Below are positions 40,348 to 49,463 of a stretch of 64,000 bases of DNA, in pieces. The first letter of the stretch is position 1. Every line of letters begins with the position of its first letter. The notes under the pieces are model-generated. The model made no database searches and was not told the DNA's origin. It saw nothing but the letters and a program-made list of their open reading frames with translations. Origin of the DNA: Pseudoalteromonas sp. OOF1S-7 (lineage in GTDB: Bacteria; Pseudomonadota; Gammaproteobacteria; Enterobacterales; Alteromonadaceae); the NCBI RefSeq assembly GCF_022347765.1, contig NZ_JAKRFZ010000002.1, forward strand, positions 496,001 to 560,000. The letters run 5' to 3'. A program made the translations under genes and the position numbers.

Positions 40348-41757
40348 ATGCAGCATGCCAGCTCAGAACTGCGCGCTCGTGAGCCGCTCAAACAATTTTT
40401 TTCTCAGGCGTTATGGAAACAGGCACTGATGGCGCTGCTGCTGGCCCTGGTGCCCCTGTTACTGCTCACCCTGTGGTTTATTCAATCGGTAGCCTACCAG
40501 CAGCGAGTAGTAGAGGATATTTATGCCAATAATCAGAAGGTTATATCAGAGTTTAATGAGCTGAGAAACGCGCTACAGGCGCTCGAAAAGGCCCAGCTGA
40601 ACAATCAGCTGCTACAAAGCGAAAAACTGCAAAAAAGTATCAACGACAACTGGCAAAAGCGTAAAAACTCGCTCAAAACACTGCTGATAAAGCTCGAAAA
40701 AAGCGCAGCCGTTGCAAATTGGCAACAGTCCCTCTCACAAGCCCAGGCACCCGACAGTAAAACCTTATCAGCTATAGTCACTGCCCTGGCTCGCGAGTCA
40801 CAATCGCTCCAGCAATCCCTTGATAACACGCTCAACGACGCGCTGGCACAGCAAAGTAAGATCCGGCAACGCTTTTTAATCGGGCTGAGCATACTGTTAC
40901 CTGTTTTGATCGGACTCAGTATCTGGCTGATAAAACGGATCTCCCGCCAGTTGTTTCAGCTGGAGCAGGCCATTGAGGTCGTGGGTGCCGGCCAGTTAGC
41001 CACGCCCATTCAACTGTCCGGGAGTCACGAATTTACTCAGCTGGGTGAACGACTCGAGCAATTACGTAATGAGCTGGCCGCCAGCAAGCAGCAAAAAGAG
41101 ACCTTTTTGCGCCATGTGTCACACGAGCTAAAAACCCCGCTGTCCTCAATCAAAGAAGGCACCGAGTTACTGAATACACCGCATCTGGGGCAGCTGAACG
41201 ACAAGCAACGGCGCATAATCGGCATTCTGAGCACCTCAGTGACCAAACTGACTCAGCTGATTGAAGATCTGCTCACGTTCAGCGCTGCCAGCCATCCGCA
41301 CAGTCAACAGGCGCGCTGTAGCGCCCAGGCAATCAAAGAGCAGCTTGAAGAGCACTTTGCACAGCGGCTGCAAAGCACAGGTATTCAGATTGACTGGCGC
41401 TTTGACCCCGCACTCACTCACTTACCCGAAATGCCAGTCAAACTGGCACTAACACACCTGCTTGGCAATGCCATTCAGTATACCCAGAGCCAAATCAGCA
41501 TAGACCTCACAGACTCACCAACCCACTGGCAAGTCAGTGTCCGTGATGATGGGCCCGGGCTCGACCCGCAAGAAGCCAAGCATCTGTTTAAACCCTTTGT
41601 TCGAGGTAAACAGCGTAACCAGGTTGCTGGCAGCGGACTGGGACTGGCCATAGTTGAGGAATGTGTGACCCAGTTTGGCGGCCAGTTAGGGTGGCAAAAT
41701 ATCTACCCGGGCTGCGAGTTTAGTTTAACTTTGCCAAAACAAGGAAAAAGCAAATGA
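40348..41757 (+). CDS. glrK: Sensor histidine kinase GlrK/QseE-like
   Basis: 469 aa inner-membrane sensor kinase. Two membrane segments (residues ~24-45 and ~173-194) flank a ~125-residue helical periplasmic region. A HAMP linker follows (~195-248), then HisKA with phosphorylatable His259 in HVSHELKTPLSSI, and HATPase_c with LLGNAIQYTQ, DDGPGLDP and GSGLGLAIVEECV. Gene order kinase - lipoprotein - sigma54 regulator is that of E. coli glrK-qseG-glrR, also called qseE-qseG-qseF. The E. coli system responds to envelope stress and activates sigma54 promoters. The stop overlaps the next ATG by 4 nt. The assignment by operon structure is strong; the signal is unknown. Confidence 0.88.
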   Translation: MQHASSELRAREPLKQFFSQALWKQALMALLLALVPLLLLTLWFIQSVAYQQRVVEDIYANNQKVISEFNELRNALQALEKAQLNNQLLQSEKLQKSINDNWQKRKNSLKTLLIKLEKSAAVANWQQSLSQAQAPDSKTLSAIVTALARESQSLQQSLDNTLNDALAQQSKIRQRFLIGLSILLPVLIGLSIWLIKRISRQLFQLEQAIEVVGAGQLATPIQLSGSHEFTQLGERLEQLRNELAASKQQKETFLRHVSHELKTPLSSIKEGTELLNTPHLGQLNDKQRRIIGILSTSVTKLTQLIEDLLTFSAASHPHSQQARCSAQAIKEQLEEHFAQRLQSTGIQIDWRFDPALTHLPEMPVKLALTHLLGNAIQYTQSQISIDLTDSPTHWQVSVRDDGPGLDPQEAKHLFKPFVRGKQRNQVAGSGLGLAIVEECVTQFGGQLGWQNIYPGCEFSLTLPKQGKSK

Positions 41758-42293
41758 GAATCCCGTTTTTTAGCTTAGTGCTCGTTGTCGCTCTGAGTGG
41801 CTGTCAGCTAAGCCCCAGTACACACAAAAGTAGCTTTATCGGGCCAAGTAAAACAGTGAGCCCGGACTATGCGTCACTGGCGGTTCTGCTCGAACGTTAT
41901 TTACAGGTTTGCCAGCAGGGTTTGCCGCCAAAGCATAACCAGTCGGCGCGCTATATCGGTCAGGCTGCCATTGAAACCTTTATTAATGACTACTGCGACA
42001 CCGTGTCGACCACTAAACAGTTACAACTGATCACCGCACTTGAGCAAAGCCAGCCCTGGCCGGAGCACTATCAGCTGTGGTTTAACACGCTGAAACAACA
42101 CACTCAGGTGCTGCGGGGACAAAAAATCCGCCTGCACCGCAGCAATGCCAAACTGAGCCAGATCCAATCACAGCTGAATCAAACCAATCAGGCCCTGATG
42201 ACCCTCAAGCAGGAGCTTGCCGACATAGAGCAACAAAGACTTCAGGACGTGCCCCTGAATGAGTCCCCTCAGACACCCAAGGAGCAGCAATAA
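41754..42293 (+). CDS. qseG: QseG-like outer-membrane lipoprotein
   Basis: 179 aa. Signal peptide with lipobox LSGC, lipidated Cys17, followed by QLSP, which suggests outer-membrane sorting. The mature part is helical, ending in a coiled coil (LRGQKIRLHRSNAKLSQIQS to about residue 165). Sequence similarity to QseG cannot be judged by eye; identification rests on its place between glrK and glrR, the lipobox and the size. In E. coli QseG interacts with the sensor kinase to control it. It overlaps the glrK stop (ATGA) and its own stop overlaps the glrR ATG (TAATG), so translation is coupled through all three genes. Confidence 0.75.
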   Translation: MRIPFFSLVLVVALSGCQLSPSTHKSSFIGPSKTVSPDYASLAVLLERYLQVCQQGLPPKHNQSARYIGQAAIETFINDYCDTVSTTKQLQLITALEQSQPWPEHYQLWFNTLKQHTQVLRGQKIRLHRSNAKLSQIQSQLNQTNQALMTLKQELADIEQQRLQDVPLNESPQTPKEQQ

Positions 42294-43645
42294 TGTCTTA
42301 CACAGAAATCGAGACCACAGATCCTCAGCCTGCATCGCACAGCACCTCTGTTTTGCTGGTAGACGACGACCCGGCCCTCAGCGAGCTGCTGGCAATGCGG
42401 CTGGAAAGTCATGGCTTTCGGGTAACGCTGGCCAGCAGTGGGCATGCGGCACTGCGACAACTGGCAAACACCGCCATCGATTTGGTGCTGACCGACTTAC
42501 GCATGGATAACATGGACGGCCTGGCCCTGAATCAAAAGTTACAGGCCAGCTATCCTGGCCTGCCGGTGATCATGATGACCGCGCACGGTTCTATTCCCGA
42601 TGCGGTAGATGCCATTCAGCAGGGGATCACGGCATTTATCACTAAGCCAATCGACAGTGACGAGCTGCTGGCGGCAATTAACAAAGCGCTGCCGGAGCAA
42701 AGTACATCGCACGCCCCCGAGCCGGATAATTTTCATGGCCTGTACCACCAGAGCGCGAGCATGCGCCAGCTGGTGCAACAAATTAAAGCCATTGCCCCCA
42801 GTCAGGCCAATATTCTGATCCAGGGCGAAAGCGGTACCGGTAAGGAAGTCACCGCGCGGGCCATTCACTGGGCAAGCAGCCATGCTCAGGGGCCATTTAT
42901 CGCCATAAACTGTGGTGCCCTGCCAGCACATCTGCTGGAGTCCGAATTATTTGGTCATAAAAAAGGCGCGTTTACCGGTGCCATTGCAGATAAACAGGGA
43001 CTCATTCAGAGCGCTGATCAGGGCACATTATTGCTGGATGAGATCGGTGATATGCCACTCGATTTGCAGGTCAAGTTGCTGCGGGTTTTACAGGAAAAAA
43101 CCGTCCGCCCGATTGGCGGGCATCAGGAGCAAGCCGTTAACGTGCGTATTCTTTCGGCAAGCCACAAAAACATTGCACAGGCGGTCAGCGACGGTAAGTT
43201 CAGAGAAGACCTCTACTACCGGCTTAACGTTGTGCAGTTATCGCTGCCATCGCTCAAAGCGCGTGTTGAAGACATTCCCTTACTGGCCAACCTGTTTTTA
43301 AAACAGCTGAGCAAAGCACCCAAACGGCTCTCGCCGGATGCCATGACCGCCCTTTTAAGCTATGCCTGGCCCGGCAATATCCGCCAGTTACACAATGTGA
43401 TTGAGTACTGCGTGGCAATGACGCCAGGCAGCCATATTTCTGAGGACAGTGTGCTTAATGCCTTGCCGGCGCAGGACGACCGCCAGGCGTTTATCGGACT
43501 TAATGATGCCAAACGTCAGTTTGAGCGGGACTATATACTGAAAGTACTGGCTTTGTGTCAAAACAATGTGCCGCAAGCCGCTAAGCTGGCACAAAGAAAC
43601 CGCTCCGACTTTTATAAACTCATGAAAAAGCACGATATACAATAA
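42293..43645 (+). CDS. glrR: Sigma54-dependent response regulator GlrR/QseF-like
   Basis: 450 aa NtrC-family activator. Receiver domain with acidic pocket VDDDP, phospho-acceptor Asp68 in LTDLRMDNMDG and conserved Lys in ITKPID. Central AAA+ domain with Walker A GESGTGKE (~178), sigma54-contact loop GAFTGA, Walker B TLLLDEIGDMP and the R-finger region. C-terminal Fis-type HTH (NNVPQAAKLAQRNRSDFYKL). It is therefore fully equipped to drive sigma54 promoters after phosphorylation by the kinase two genes upstream. The inverted boxes at 40227 and 40295 and the sigma54-like promoter facing the EF-hand genes make that operon its prime candidate target. Confidence 0.92.
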   Translation: MSYTEIETTDPQPASHSTSVLLVDDDPALSELLAMRLESHGFRVTLASSGHAALRQLANTAIDLVLTDLRMDNMDGLALNQKLQASYPGLPVIMMTAHGSIPDAVDAIQQGITAFITKPIDSDELLAAINKALPEQSTSHAPEPDNFHGLYHQSASMRQLVQQIKAIAPSQANILIQGESGTGKEVTARAIHWASSHAQGPFIAINCGALPAHLLESELFGHKKGAFTGAIADKQGLIQSADQGTLLLDEIGDMPLDLQVKLLRVLQEKTVRPIGGHQEQAVNVRILSASHKNIAQAVSDGKFREDLYYRLNVVQLSLPSLKARVEDIPLLANLFLKQLSKAPKRLSPDAMTALLSYAWPGNIRQLHNVIEYCVAMTPGSHISEDSVLNALPAQDDRQAFIGLNDAKRQFERDYILKVLALCQNNVPQAAKLAQRNRSDFYKLMKKHDIQ

Positions 43646-43668
43646 CCTCCTGCGAGCCAAATCATCAT

Positions 43669-43695
43669 GCAGGATCCCGCTTTTTGGGGTCCTGC
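43669..43695 (+). terminator. Terminator after glrR
   Basis: GCAGGATCCC / GGGGTCCTGC, 10-bp stem with one T-G wobble and a 7-nt loop holding five T. It starts 24 nt after the glrR stop. A T-run after the stem is absent, so efficiency is uncertain. Confidence 0.5.
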
Positions 43696-43854
43696 ATTAC
43701 CCAACCTGCAACAATCGCTGTTACTTTTATCGCAGCACGCCTTGTTCAACCCTCAGAAGTTTGCAATATTAATGCAAAGCCCATAAATTGGGCGAATTCG
43801 GAGCAATTTGCTTCGTTCACAACTACACTATTATTACAATAAAAACCGAGGTGG

Positions 43855-45816
43855 TTGCCCATGAGAATGCGTAAAAAGCTGATTTTAAGCTTTGTAATGA
43901 CCGTTATCATTCCAATTCTTGCCATATCCATCATGAGTATCTCGCGCACCAAACAGGAGTCTCTGGACCGATTCTTAGAAACATCTGTCAACGAGATCCG
44001 ACAAATTGAAAACGCCTTTATCATTTTTTTCGACCAGATGAAAAGCAATGCCCGGTTTTTAGCACAAAGTAAAACGGTGCAGTCGGTATCTCAGGACACC
44101 ACAACCTATTTTGGTGCCGAAAAAATGATGACGCCAGAAGCCTCCGGGGCAGCTGAGGCCGCCATTTTTGATCTATACACGACCTTTGGCAAAACGCATT
44201 CGGAGCTGTTGTTCGTTTACCTAGGGACTCGTAACGGCGGCTTTATCCAGTACCCCGCTGAGCCGCTTGGCAACTACGACCCACGCAAGCGGCCATGGTA
44301 TCAGCAAGTGAGTACTAACCCATCTGAGGTGGTGATCACCGAGCCCTATCAGGGGGTAACCGGGCAGGCCATGGTCTCCGTGGCCACCGGGATCATGAAA
44401 AACGGCGACATGCTCGGAGTTCAGTCATTGGATGTGACCTTATCGACACTCACCGACATTGTCAGCAACATCAAGCTTGGTAATACCGGCTATTTACTGC
44501 TGCTCGACAATCAGGGAACCGTACTGGCAGACCCCAAAAATGCCGACAATAACTTTAAAAACATCCGCGATTTGAACGACGCACGGTATCAGGCAATTCG
44601 CAACGCAGGAAATACGCCTTTTATTACGCTGGAGCACCAGGACAAGACGTTCAACGCCAAGTTTTATCGCTCTGACGAACTCGGCTGGACCTTTATTGCC
44701 ATCATTGAAGAAGACGAGATCCTCACTTCGTCTTACAACATGACTTACAGCATCAGTATCATCGCTGTGATAATGCTGGCGCTGTTTGTGGTGATTGCCA
44801 TTGTGCTGGCCAACAAAATTGTCTACCCCATAGAAATGGTCTCGGACGGCCTCAAAGAAATCGCCCAGGGTGAAGGCAACTTGTCAAAACGACTTCAGGT
44901 GATCGGTAATGATGAAATCAGTGAGCTGGCAACCTGGTTCAATCAATTTTTAAATTCAATTAATGCGCTGGTCAAAGACATTCAGGGCAATGCACGCACC
45001 CTGAACAGTGAAGCGCATAACTCCCAGTCGCAGATCAATGACATTCGTAGCCAATGTCGCCACCAGGAAAAAACTTCGCAGACGGCAACGGATACCACGC
45101 AGTCCATGGCTACCATGGCCATGACGGTGAGCGACAACTGTGGCGATGCGCTCAACGAAATCTCCACCACAGAGCAACACACTCAGACCGGCAATAAGAT
45201 GATCCAAAGCACCGTGGCTCAGGTTGCCAAGCTCAACGACTCATTGGGCGACTCCGCAACCGCCATGAGTAAACTCGAAAACGAGAGCAATAATATCACC
45301 AATATTCTGGAAGTGATCCGTACCATTGCCGAGCAGACCAACTTACTGGCCCTGAACGCCGCCATTGAAGCCGCGCGCGCCGGTGAACAAGGTCGCGGTT
45401 TTGCCGTGGTGGCAGACGAAGTGCGAACACTGGCACAGCGCTCTCATGATGCAACTCAGGATATTGAACAGGTACTGACAAAACTAATTGATCAGACTCG
45501 CAGTGTGTCTGAGCGCATGACCGCCAGTGTGGATGAATCCAAGCAAGCCATAGAGCAATCAGAGTTGGCACATCAGGCATTCGACGACATCGCCAGCTCG
45601 GTCTCTCGGGTTAAAAATATCATTGCCGATATTTCCCGCCAGGCCAACGCTCAGGGCGAAGCCGCCGAAGAAACCCAGTCTCGCATTCAGGGCGTCAGCC
45701 AGTCGGTACAACAAGTGGGGGATTCTGCCGATGCATTGCACGCCGGCGCAACCCAATTAGTTGAACTGGCCAATAACCTTGACCAACTGGTGGACAGGTT
45801 TGATGTTGATGACTGA
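43855..45816 (+). CDS. Methyl-accepting chemotaxis protein with dCache sensor
   Basis: 653 aa transmembrane chemoreceptor. Membrane segment 1 is at ~8-28. A ~265-residue periplasmic double-Cache domain follows, with the family pattern [20 protein letters not shown] and VSVATGIMK / [16 protein letters not shown]. Membrane segment 2 is at ~300-322, HAMP ~323-378, then a long helical signalling domain. The conserved hairpin tip is intact ([20 protein letters not shown] then [18 protein letters not shown]). dCache receptors commonly bind amino acids or amines, but the ligand cannot be read here. No C-terminal CheR-binding pentapeptide is present. ATG 43855 follows GAGGTGG. Likely monocistronic or coupled with the GNAT gene that overlaps its 3' end. 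Confidence 0.93.
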   Translation: MPMRMRKKLILSFVMTVIIPILAISIMSISRTKQESLDRFLETSVNEIRQIENAFIIFFDQMKSNARFLAQSKTVQSVSQDTTTYFGAEKMMTPEASGAAEAAIFDLYTTFGKTHSELLFVYLGTRNGGFIQYPAEPLGNYDPRKRPWYQQVSTNPSEVVITEPYQGVTGQAMVSVATGIMKNGDMLGVQSLDVTLSTLTDIVSNIKLGNTGYLLLLDNQGTVLADPKNADNNFKNIRDLNDARYQAIRNAGNTPFITLEHQDKTFNAKFYRSDELGWTFIAIIEEDEILTSSYNMTYSISIIAVIMLALFVVIAIVLANKIVYPIEMVSDGLKEIAQGEGNLSKRLQVIGNDEISELATWFNQFLNSINALVKDIQGNARTLNSEAHNSQSQINDIRSQCRHQEKTSQTATDTTQSMATMAMTVSDNCGDALNEISTTEQHTQTGNKMIQSTVAQVAKLNDSLGDSATAMSKLENESNNITNILEVIRTIAEQTNLLALNAAIEAARAGEQGRGFAVVADEVRTLAQRSHDATQDIEQVLTKLIDQTRSVSERMTASVDESKQAIEQSELAHQAFDDIASSVSRVKNIIADISRQANAQGEAAEETQSRIQGVSQSVQQVGDSADALHAGATQLVELANNLDQLVDRFDVDD

Positions 45817-46222
45817 GCTGGAGATCTTGCAATCACCACCCACAGCGACTGAGTTCAGTGTGCTGCGCGAAAGTGTCGGCTGGCAAAACCCGGCCCTTGA
45901 GCAAGTCGCAGCCAGCATTGCGGCCTCACTGTACTGGGTGCAATGCCGAAAAGGGCAGCAACTGGTTGCCTGTGGCCGGGTGGTCGGCGATGGACAGATG
46001 TACTTTTACATTCAGGATATTATTGTGCACCCGGCGTATCAGGGCTGCGGCCTTGGCCATATCGTTATGGACAATATAGAGCAATACCTATCTGCACATT
46101 GTCACGGCGGCGCAACCGCGGCATTGCTGGCAGCACAGGGCAAAGAGGCCTTCTACCAGCGCTACGGCTATGCATTGCGCGACGGCGAAACGCTGGGGCT
46201 GGGAATGTGTAAGTTTTACTGA
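45803..46222 (+). CDS. GNAT N-acetyltransferase
   Basis: About 139 aa small GNAT. The start is ambiguous: ATG 45803 (GGACAGG 4 nt upstream) or ATG 45809; both overlap the chemoreceptor stop. The family core is clear: a beta strand with [20 protein letters not shown], then [20 protein letters not shown], which is the acetyl-CoA pyrophosphate loop (Q-G-C-G-L-G), and a C-terminal [12 protein letters not shown] motif. It resembles the small cytoplasmic YitI/YjaB-like acetyltransferases, substrate unknown. Coupling to the chemoreceptor by overlap is probably just compact packing. Confidence 0.85.
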   Translation: MLMTELEILQSPPTATEFSVLRESVGWQNPALEQVAASIAASLYWVQCRKGQQLVACGRVVGDGQMYFYIQDIIVHPAYQGCGLGHIVMDNIEQYLSAHCHGGATAALLAAQGKEAFYQRYGYALRDGETLGLGMCKFY

Positions 46223-46259
46223 TTTTCCCGCCAGCTCATCACTAAAACAGGCAAACCCA

Positions 46260-47444
46260 TTATTCGCTTGCCGAGACGTTCTCACGCCTGAACTCCCCCG
46301 GAGTCAGGCCCGTTTCCTTTTTGAATGCCTTGTAAAATGAAGAGCGGGCGTTAAACCCAACCTCAAGCGCGATATGCAGCACCGAATCTTTACTGGCCAG
46401 TAAGCGCGATTTCGAGGCTTCAATGCGCCAGTGATTAACAAAGTCAAAGAAGTTCATTTGCAGTGTTTCGTTTAACACCTGAGAAAGGTAGTTAGGAGAG
46501 ACACCGCTTACTTGCGAGAGTTTTTGCAGTGTCAGATCAGCATCCAGATAGAGTTGCTTCTCTTGCATAGCAAGGGTAATTTTTTTAACTATCCGGGCAG
46601 ACTGGGCCTCGTCCAATGCTGATTTATCATATTTACTGACGGCCTCTTCCCTTAACGATATATCTGGCTCACCCTGCTTGTTCGCCGCACAATCCGGTTC
46701 AGACGCTAATAGTGGTGTGGTTTGCTGCATAGCAAAAAACGTGACACTCCAGATCAGTATCAGTGCCGTGAACATTTCGGCCCCCGGCGTCAGCATGACA
46801 TGCCCGAACAGACTGGACAAAAAAGCAGAACTCAATGCCAGCACCCAGAAACACATAGTCAAAAAAACAAGCCTTTTAGCAGCAAATATTCTGGGGTCGC
46901 CAAGATTGGAGTAACGTGCTTTTAATGCCGTTCTGAAAGCCAACAGGCGCTTTGCTACCACCAGCAGGGTTAACCCACACTCCAGCAACCACAGGCACAC
47001 CAGCGCCAGCATAGCACCGGCCAGTATCACAACGTTAAGCCCGCCGGGCATGTCATCTGTCACAAACAGTGCCCGGTGCTGTTGTGGCGGCAACAAGGCG
47101 ATCGCGCAGGAAGTAACGATGGCGGGCCATAGCAAAGCGAAATGCTTCAGCTTCAGTGTGCAGAAAAGCCACACTTTTTGCGTGGTGAGTCCCTCAATGT
47201 ACAAGCGCAAGGCAGGGCACAGTACAAACAGCATGGGAAACCCAATGACAGTATAAACCTGGTACCAGCGAGGGAACATAACAGGAACTATTGCATTCAA
47301 CGCGAGTATGCCACAGGCACTGAGAAACAACACCAGCGGCAGTCGATAGAGGCGTGTCGCTCTATTGATCAGCAACACCGGAACACTCAATACCACTTGC
47401 CCGATTAACATTGCCGTGAGTACCATCACAATAGGTTCAGCCAC
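46260..47444 (-). CDS. Membrane-anchored AraC-family transcriptional regulator
   Basis: 394 aa. The N-terminal ~240 residues hold about seven hydrophobic segments (for example VLTAMLIGQVVLSVPVLLI and LVVAKRLLAFRTAL nearby). A ~50-residue charged linker follows, then a C-terminal AraC-type double HTH (LTLQKLSQVSGVSPNYLSQV; VLHIALEVGFNARSSFYKAF; KKETGLTPGEFRRE). Such 7TM-AraC proteins are thought to sense a membrane or external signal directly. It diverges from the DUF6326 membrane protein gene across 199 nt, which is its likely target. It is convergent with the GNAT gene with only 37 nt between stops. Confidence 0.88.
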   Translation of the reverse strand: MAEPIVMVLTAMLIGQVVLSVPVLLINRATRLYRLPLVLFLSACGILALNAIVPVMFPRWYQVYTVIGFPMLFVLCPALRLYIEGLTTQKVWLFCTLKLKHFALLWPAIVTSCAIALLPPQQHRALFVTDDMPGGLNVVILAGAMLALVCLWLLECGLTLLVVAKRLLAFRTALKARYSNLGDPRIFAAKRLVFLTMCFWVLALSSAFLSSLFGHVMLTPGAEMFTALILIWSVTFFAMQQTTPLLASEPDCAANKQGEPDISLREEAVSKYDKSALDEAQSARIVKKITLAMQEKQLYLDADLTLQKLSQVSGVSPNYLSQVLNETLQMNFFDFVNHWRIEASKSRLLASKDSVLHIALEVGFNARSSFYKAFKKETGLTPGEFRRENVSASE

Positions 47445-47643
47445 TTCTCTCCCCTGACACTTGATATAAAGCCATTTTTAGTTGTTTGTTTTATTTACGT
47501 TTAATTTTTCTTTGTCACAAAAACTGTCCGAGCCTTTACGCCAGGACGACACCTTCATTCAGTGCGGCTAGTCTGAGTGCAACCCGGATACATCAGGGTA
47601 AACACCTTTACATGGACATCCAATATGACTTAAGGAAACGCGT

Positions 47644-48099
47644 ATGACAAACCTAATTTCAACCGCTGACACATCACAGGATGACCGCATTCGCCGCAAA
47701 CTTGCGACACTTTGGCTGCTGGTCATGCTCAATATGATTTACGCCGATATTCTGGCCTTTGTCTCGGCCTTTATTACGCCCGGCGTTATTGACACACTGA
47801 TGAGCGGATATTCCGGCTCGGTCAAGCTATCTCAACCGCTGCTACTGATTTCCGCCTTACTGATCGAAGTGCCCATTGTGATGATTTTCTTATCTCAATT
47901 TCTCGGCTACCGGCCAAACCGCTTCTGTAACCTGGTAGCTGTCCCGTTAACGTTTCTGTTTATACTGGGCGGTGTGGAGACGGATCCTTTCTATCTTTTC
48001 CTGGCCTCTATTCAACTCGCCTTGCTTCTCACCATTGCGTGGACGGCTATCCGATGGCGGACACCTGACACCTTCCCCCGACGAAGCCCGATAAGTTAG
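47644..48099 (+). CDS. DUF6326-type four-helix membrane protein
   Basis: 151 aa. After a polar N-terminus (~25 residues) there are four hydrophobic segments at ~29-50, ~68-92, ~99-115 and ~118-135, including WLLVMLNMIYADILAFVSAF and IEVPIVMIFLSQFLGYRPNR. Length and pattern fit the DUF6326 family of small inner-membrane proteins with no known function. ATG 47644 follows AAGGAAACGCGT. The divergent membrane-bound AraC regulator is its probable controller, as often seen for this family near regulators. The gene ends 87 nt before the TPR-protein start. Confidence 0.75.
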   Translation: MTNLISTADTSQDDRIRRKLATLWLLVMLNMIYADILAFVSAFITPGVIDTLMSGYSGSVKLSQPLLLISALLIEVPIVMIFLSQFLGYRPNRFCNLVAVPLTFLFILGGVETDPFYLFLASIQLALLLTIAWTAIRWRTPDTFPRRSPIS

Positions 48100-48186
48100 C
48101 CCTAGGACCGGGGTGTTCAGCGCACCAACGCACTGAGGAATTGAATTATCACATTGTATTTTAGCTATTTAGAAGGAAACGTACCC

Positions 48187-49176
48187 ATGAAAAACACACT
48201 CTTGTTACCCCTTACATTACTTTTTATTTGCCCTTTAGCCTCAGCCAGTATTGAACAGGGCCGGGCAGAATTCGACAAAGGTAATCTACGCCTGGCCCAC
48301 ACGCTTTTAGTGCAGCAACAAAGCGCTGACTATCAAAAACCTTTACTTCTGGCCCGCATTGCGCTGAAAAGTGATCAGGATGAAGCCGCACTACAACACA
48401 TAGAAAATGCCCTTACGCAGTATCCAGACAACCCTGAACTCTATTTTGCCCATGTTGAAGTGGTCGCCAAAATCGCTGAGCAGGCGAGTATTTTTCGAGT
48501 CTCTGGTTACATCAAAAAGCTCAAAGCGTCATTTATCAGGGCTGTAGAGTTAGCGCCAGACAATACTGAGTATCGCAGTGCGCTGATAAAGTTCTACATC
48601 AACGCCCCAGCCATGTTTGGCGGCGATGAGCAAGCTGCACTGACACATATCAGAGAGTTAGAAAAAATCGCTCCCTTTGAAGCCTTCCTGACTCACTTAC
48701 ACCTGTATGGAAAGTCAGATGAACAGAATGAGTTCAAACGCTTAATTGCTATCGGGCAGCAGAGCTTTGCTGCTGATCCCCGGTTCTTTTATACTCTGGG
48801 CCAGGTATATCGAGAGCTCGAACAGCCCGAAAAAGCCTTACTCCAGTTCCGCAAAGCCGCCGCCATGAAAACCACCACCACACAGCAGGAAAAAGCCAGA
48901 TACCACGCACTGGTGCTCATCGGAACACTAAGTCAGCAACTTGGAAAATACCAGGATGAAGGCGAAGCAGCGCTGCATCAGTATCTGGAAGAGGCGGCCT
49001 ATCACTACGATTTACCCGACAAAAGCCAGGTCAAATTCAGGCTGGCTGAGCTAGCCATAGATAGAAGCAAAACCGCAATGGCAAGACAGCTACTGGACGA
49101 AGTAATTACTGAAACGCTAAGCAAGCAGCTAAAGAAAAAAGCCAGCTCAGCGCTGAAAAAACTGGCCAGAACATGA
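48187..49176 (+). CDS. Periplasmic TPR-repeat protein
   Basis: 329 aa; start set at ATG 48187 (MKNTLLLPLTLLF) because GAAGGA lies upstream and a clean signal peptide begins there. Signal peptide of ~20 residues ending ASA. The mature protein is helical with TPR-like pairs: GRAEFDKGNLRLAHTLL, ALQHIENALTQYPDNPELYF, KASFIRAVELAPDNTEYRS, FYTLGQVYRELEQPEKALLQ and a last pair near the C-terminus. Such proteins are scaffolds in the periplasm; no enzymatic domain is visible. It is followed by a strong hairpin at 49194-49213. Confidence 0.85.
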   Translation: MKNTLLLPLTLLFICPLASASIEQGRAEFDKGNLRLAHTLLVQQQSADYQKPLLLARIALKSDQDEAALQHIENALTQYPDNPELYFAHVEVVAKIAEQASIFRVSGYIKKLKASFIRAVELAPDNTEYRSALIKFYINAPAMFGGDEQAALTHIRELEKIAPFEAFLTHLHLYGKSDEQNEFKRLIAIGQQSFAADPRFFYTLGQVYRELEQPEKALLQFRKAAAMKTTTTQQEKARYHALVLIGTLSQQLGKYQDEGEAALHQYLEEAAYHYDLPDKSQVKFRLAELAIDRSKTAMARQLLDEVITETLSKQLKKKASSALKKLART

Positions 49177-49193
49177 ACCTGGTTGCCGGGATG

Positions 49194-49213
49194 TGGGTAC
49201 CGCTTGGTACCCA
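49194..49213 (+). terminator. Terminator after TPR gene
   Basis: TGGGTACC / GGTACCCA, perfect 8-bp stem with GCTT loop, 17 nt after the TPR gene stop. No long T-run follows. Confidence 0.5.
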
Positions 49214-49347
49214 TGCTTGTGACGAATCACCCGGCAAAGTGCTTTTTCTGTGAGGCCGTTCGTCCAACTCATTTACATCTCACCTTTCTTGTAAATTCTT
49301 TAAGGCCCAGACCGACAAGTACTCATGTGCCGATATGGGTCAGTAAA

Positions 49348-49366
49348 TTTTACACACCCTGTAAAA
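49348..49366. promoter_or_regulatory. Candidate operator upstream of DSP-DGK signalling operon
   Basis: TTTTACA-CACCC-TGTAAAA, a perfect 7-bp inverted repeat with a 5-nt spacer, 98 nt before the operon's first ATG. Symmetry and position suggest a dimeric repressor or activator site. The regulator is unknown. Confidence 0.4.
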
Positions 49367-49463
49367 CTCACCTACGCTGACAGGAGCCCACACAGTTTTC
49401 GCGGCCCTCAGGGCGGAATGAAAATTGAATAGTGTCGGTAAGTCTCTCAATTAAGGAGTATTC

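Noticed and set aside
43740..43854. Possible riboswitch or small RNA before the chemoreceptor gene
   Set aside because: It has small hairpins (GCCC-N7-GGGC) but none of the conserved core of cyclic-di-GMP or amino-acid riboswitches that I could recognise.
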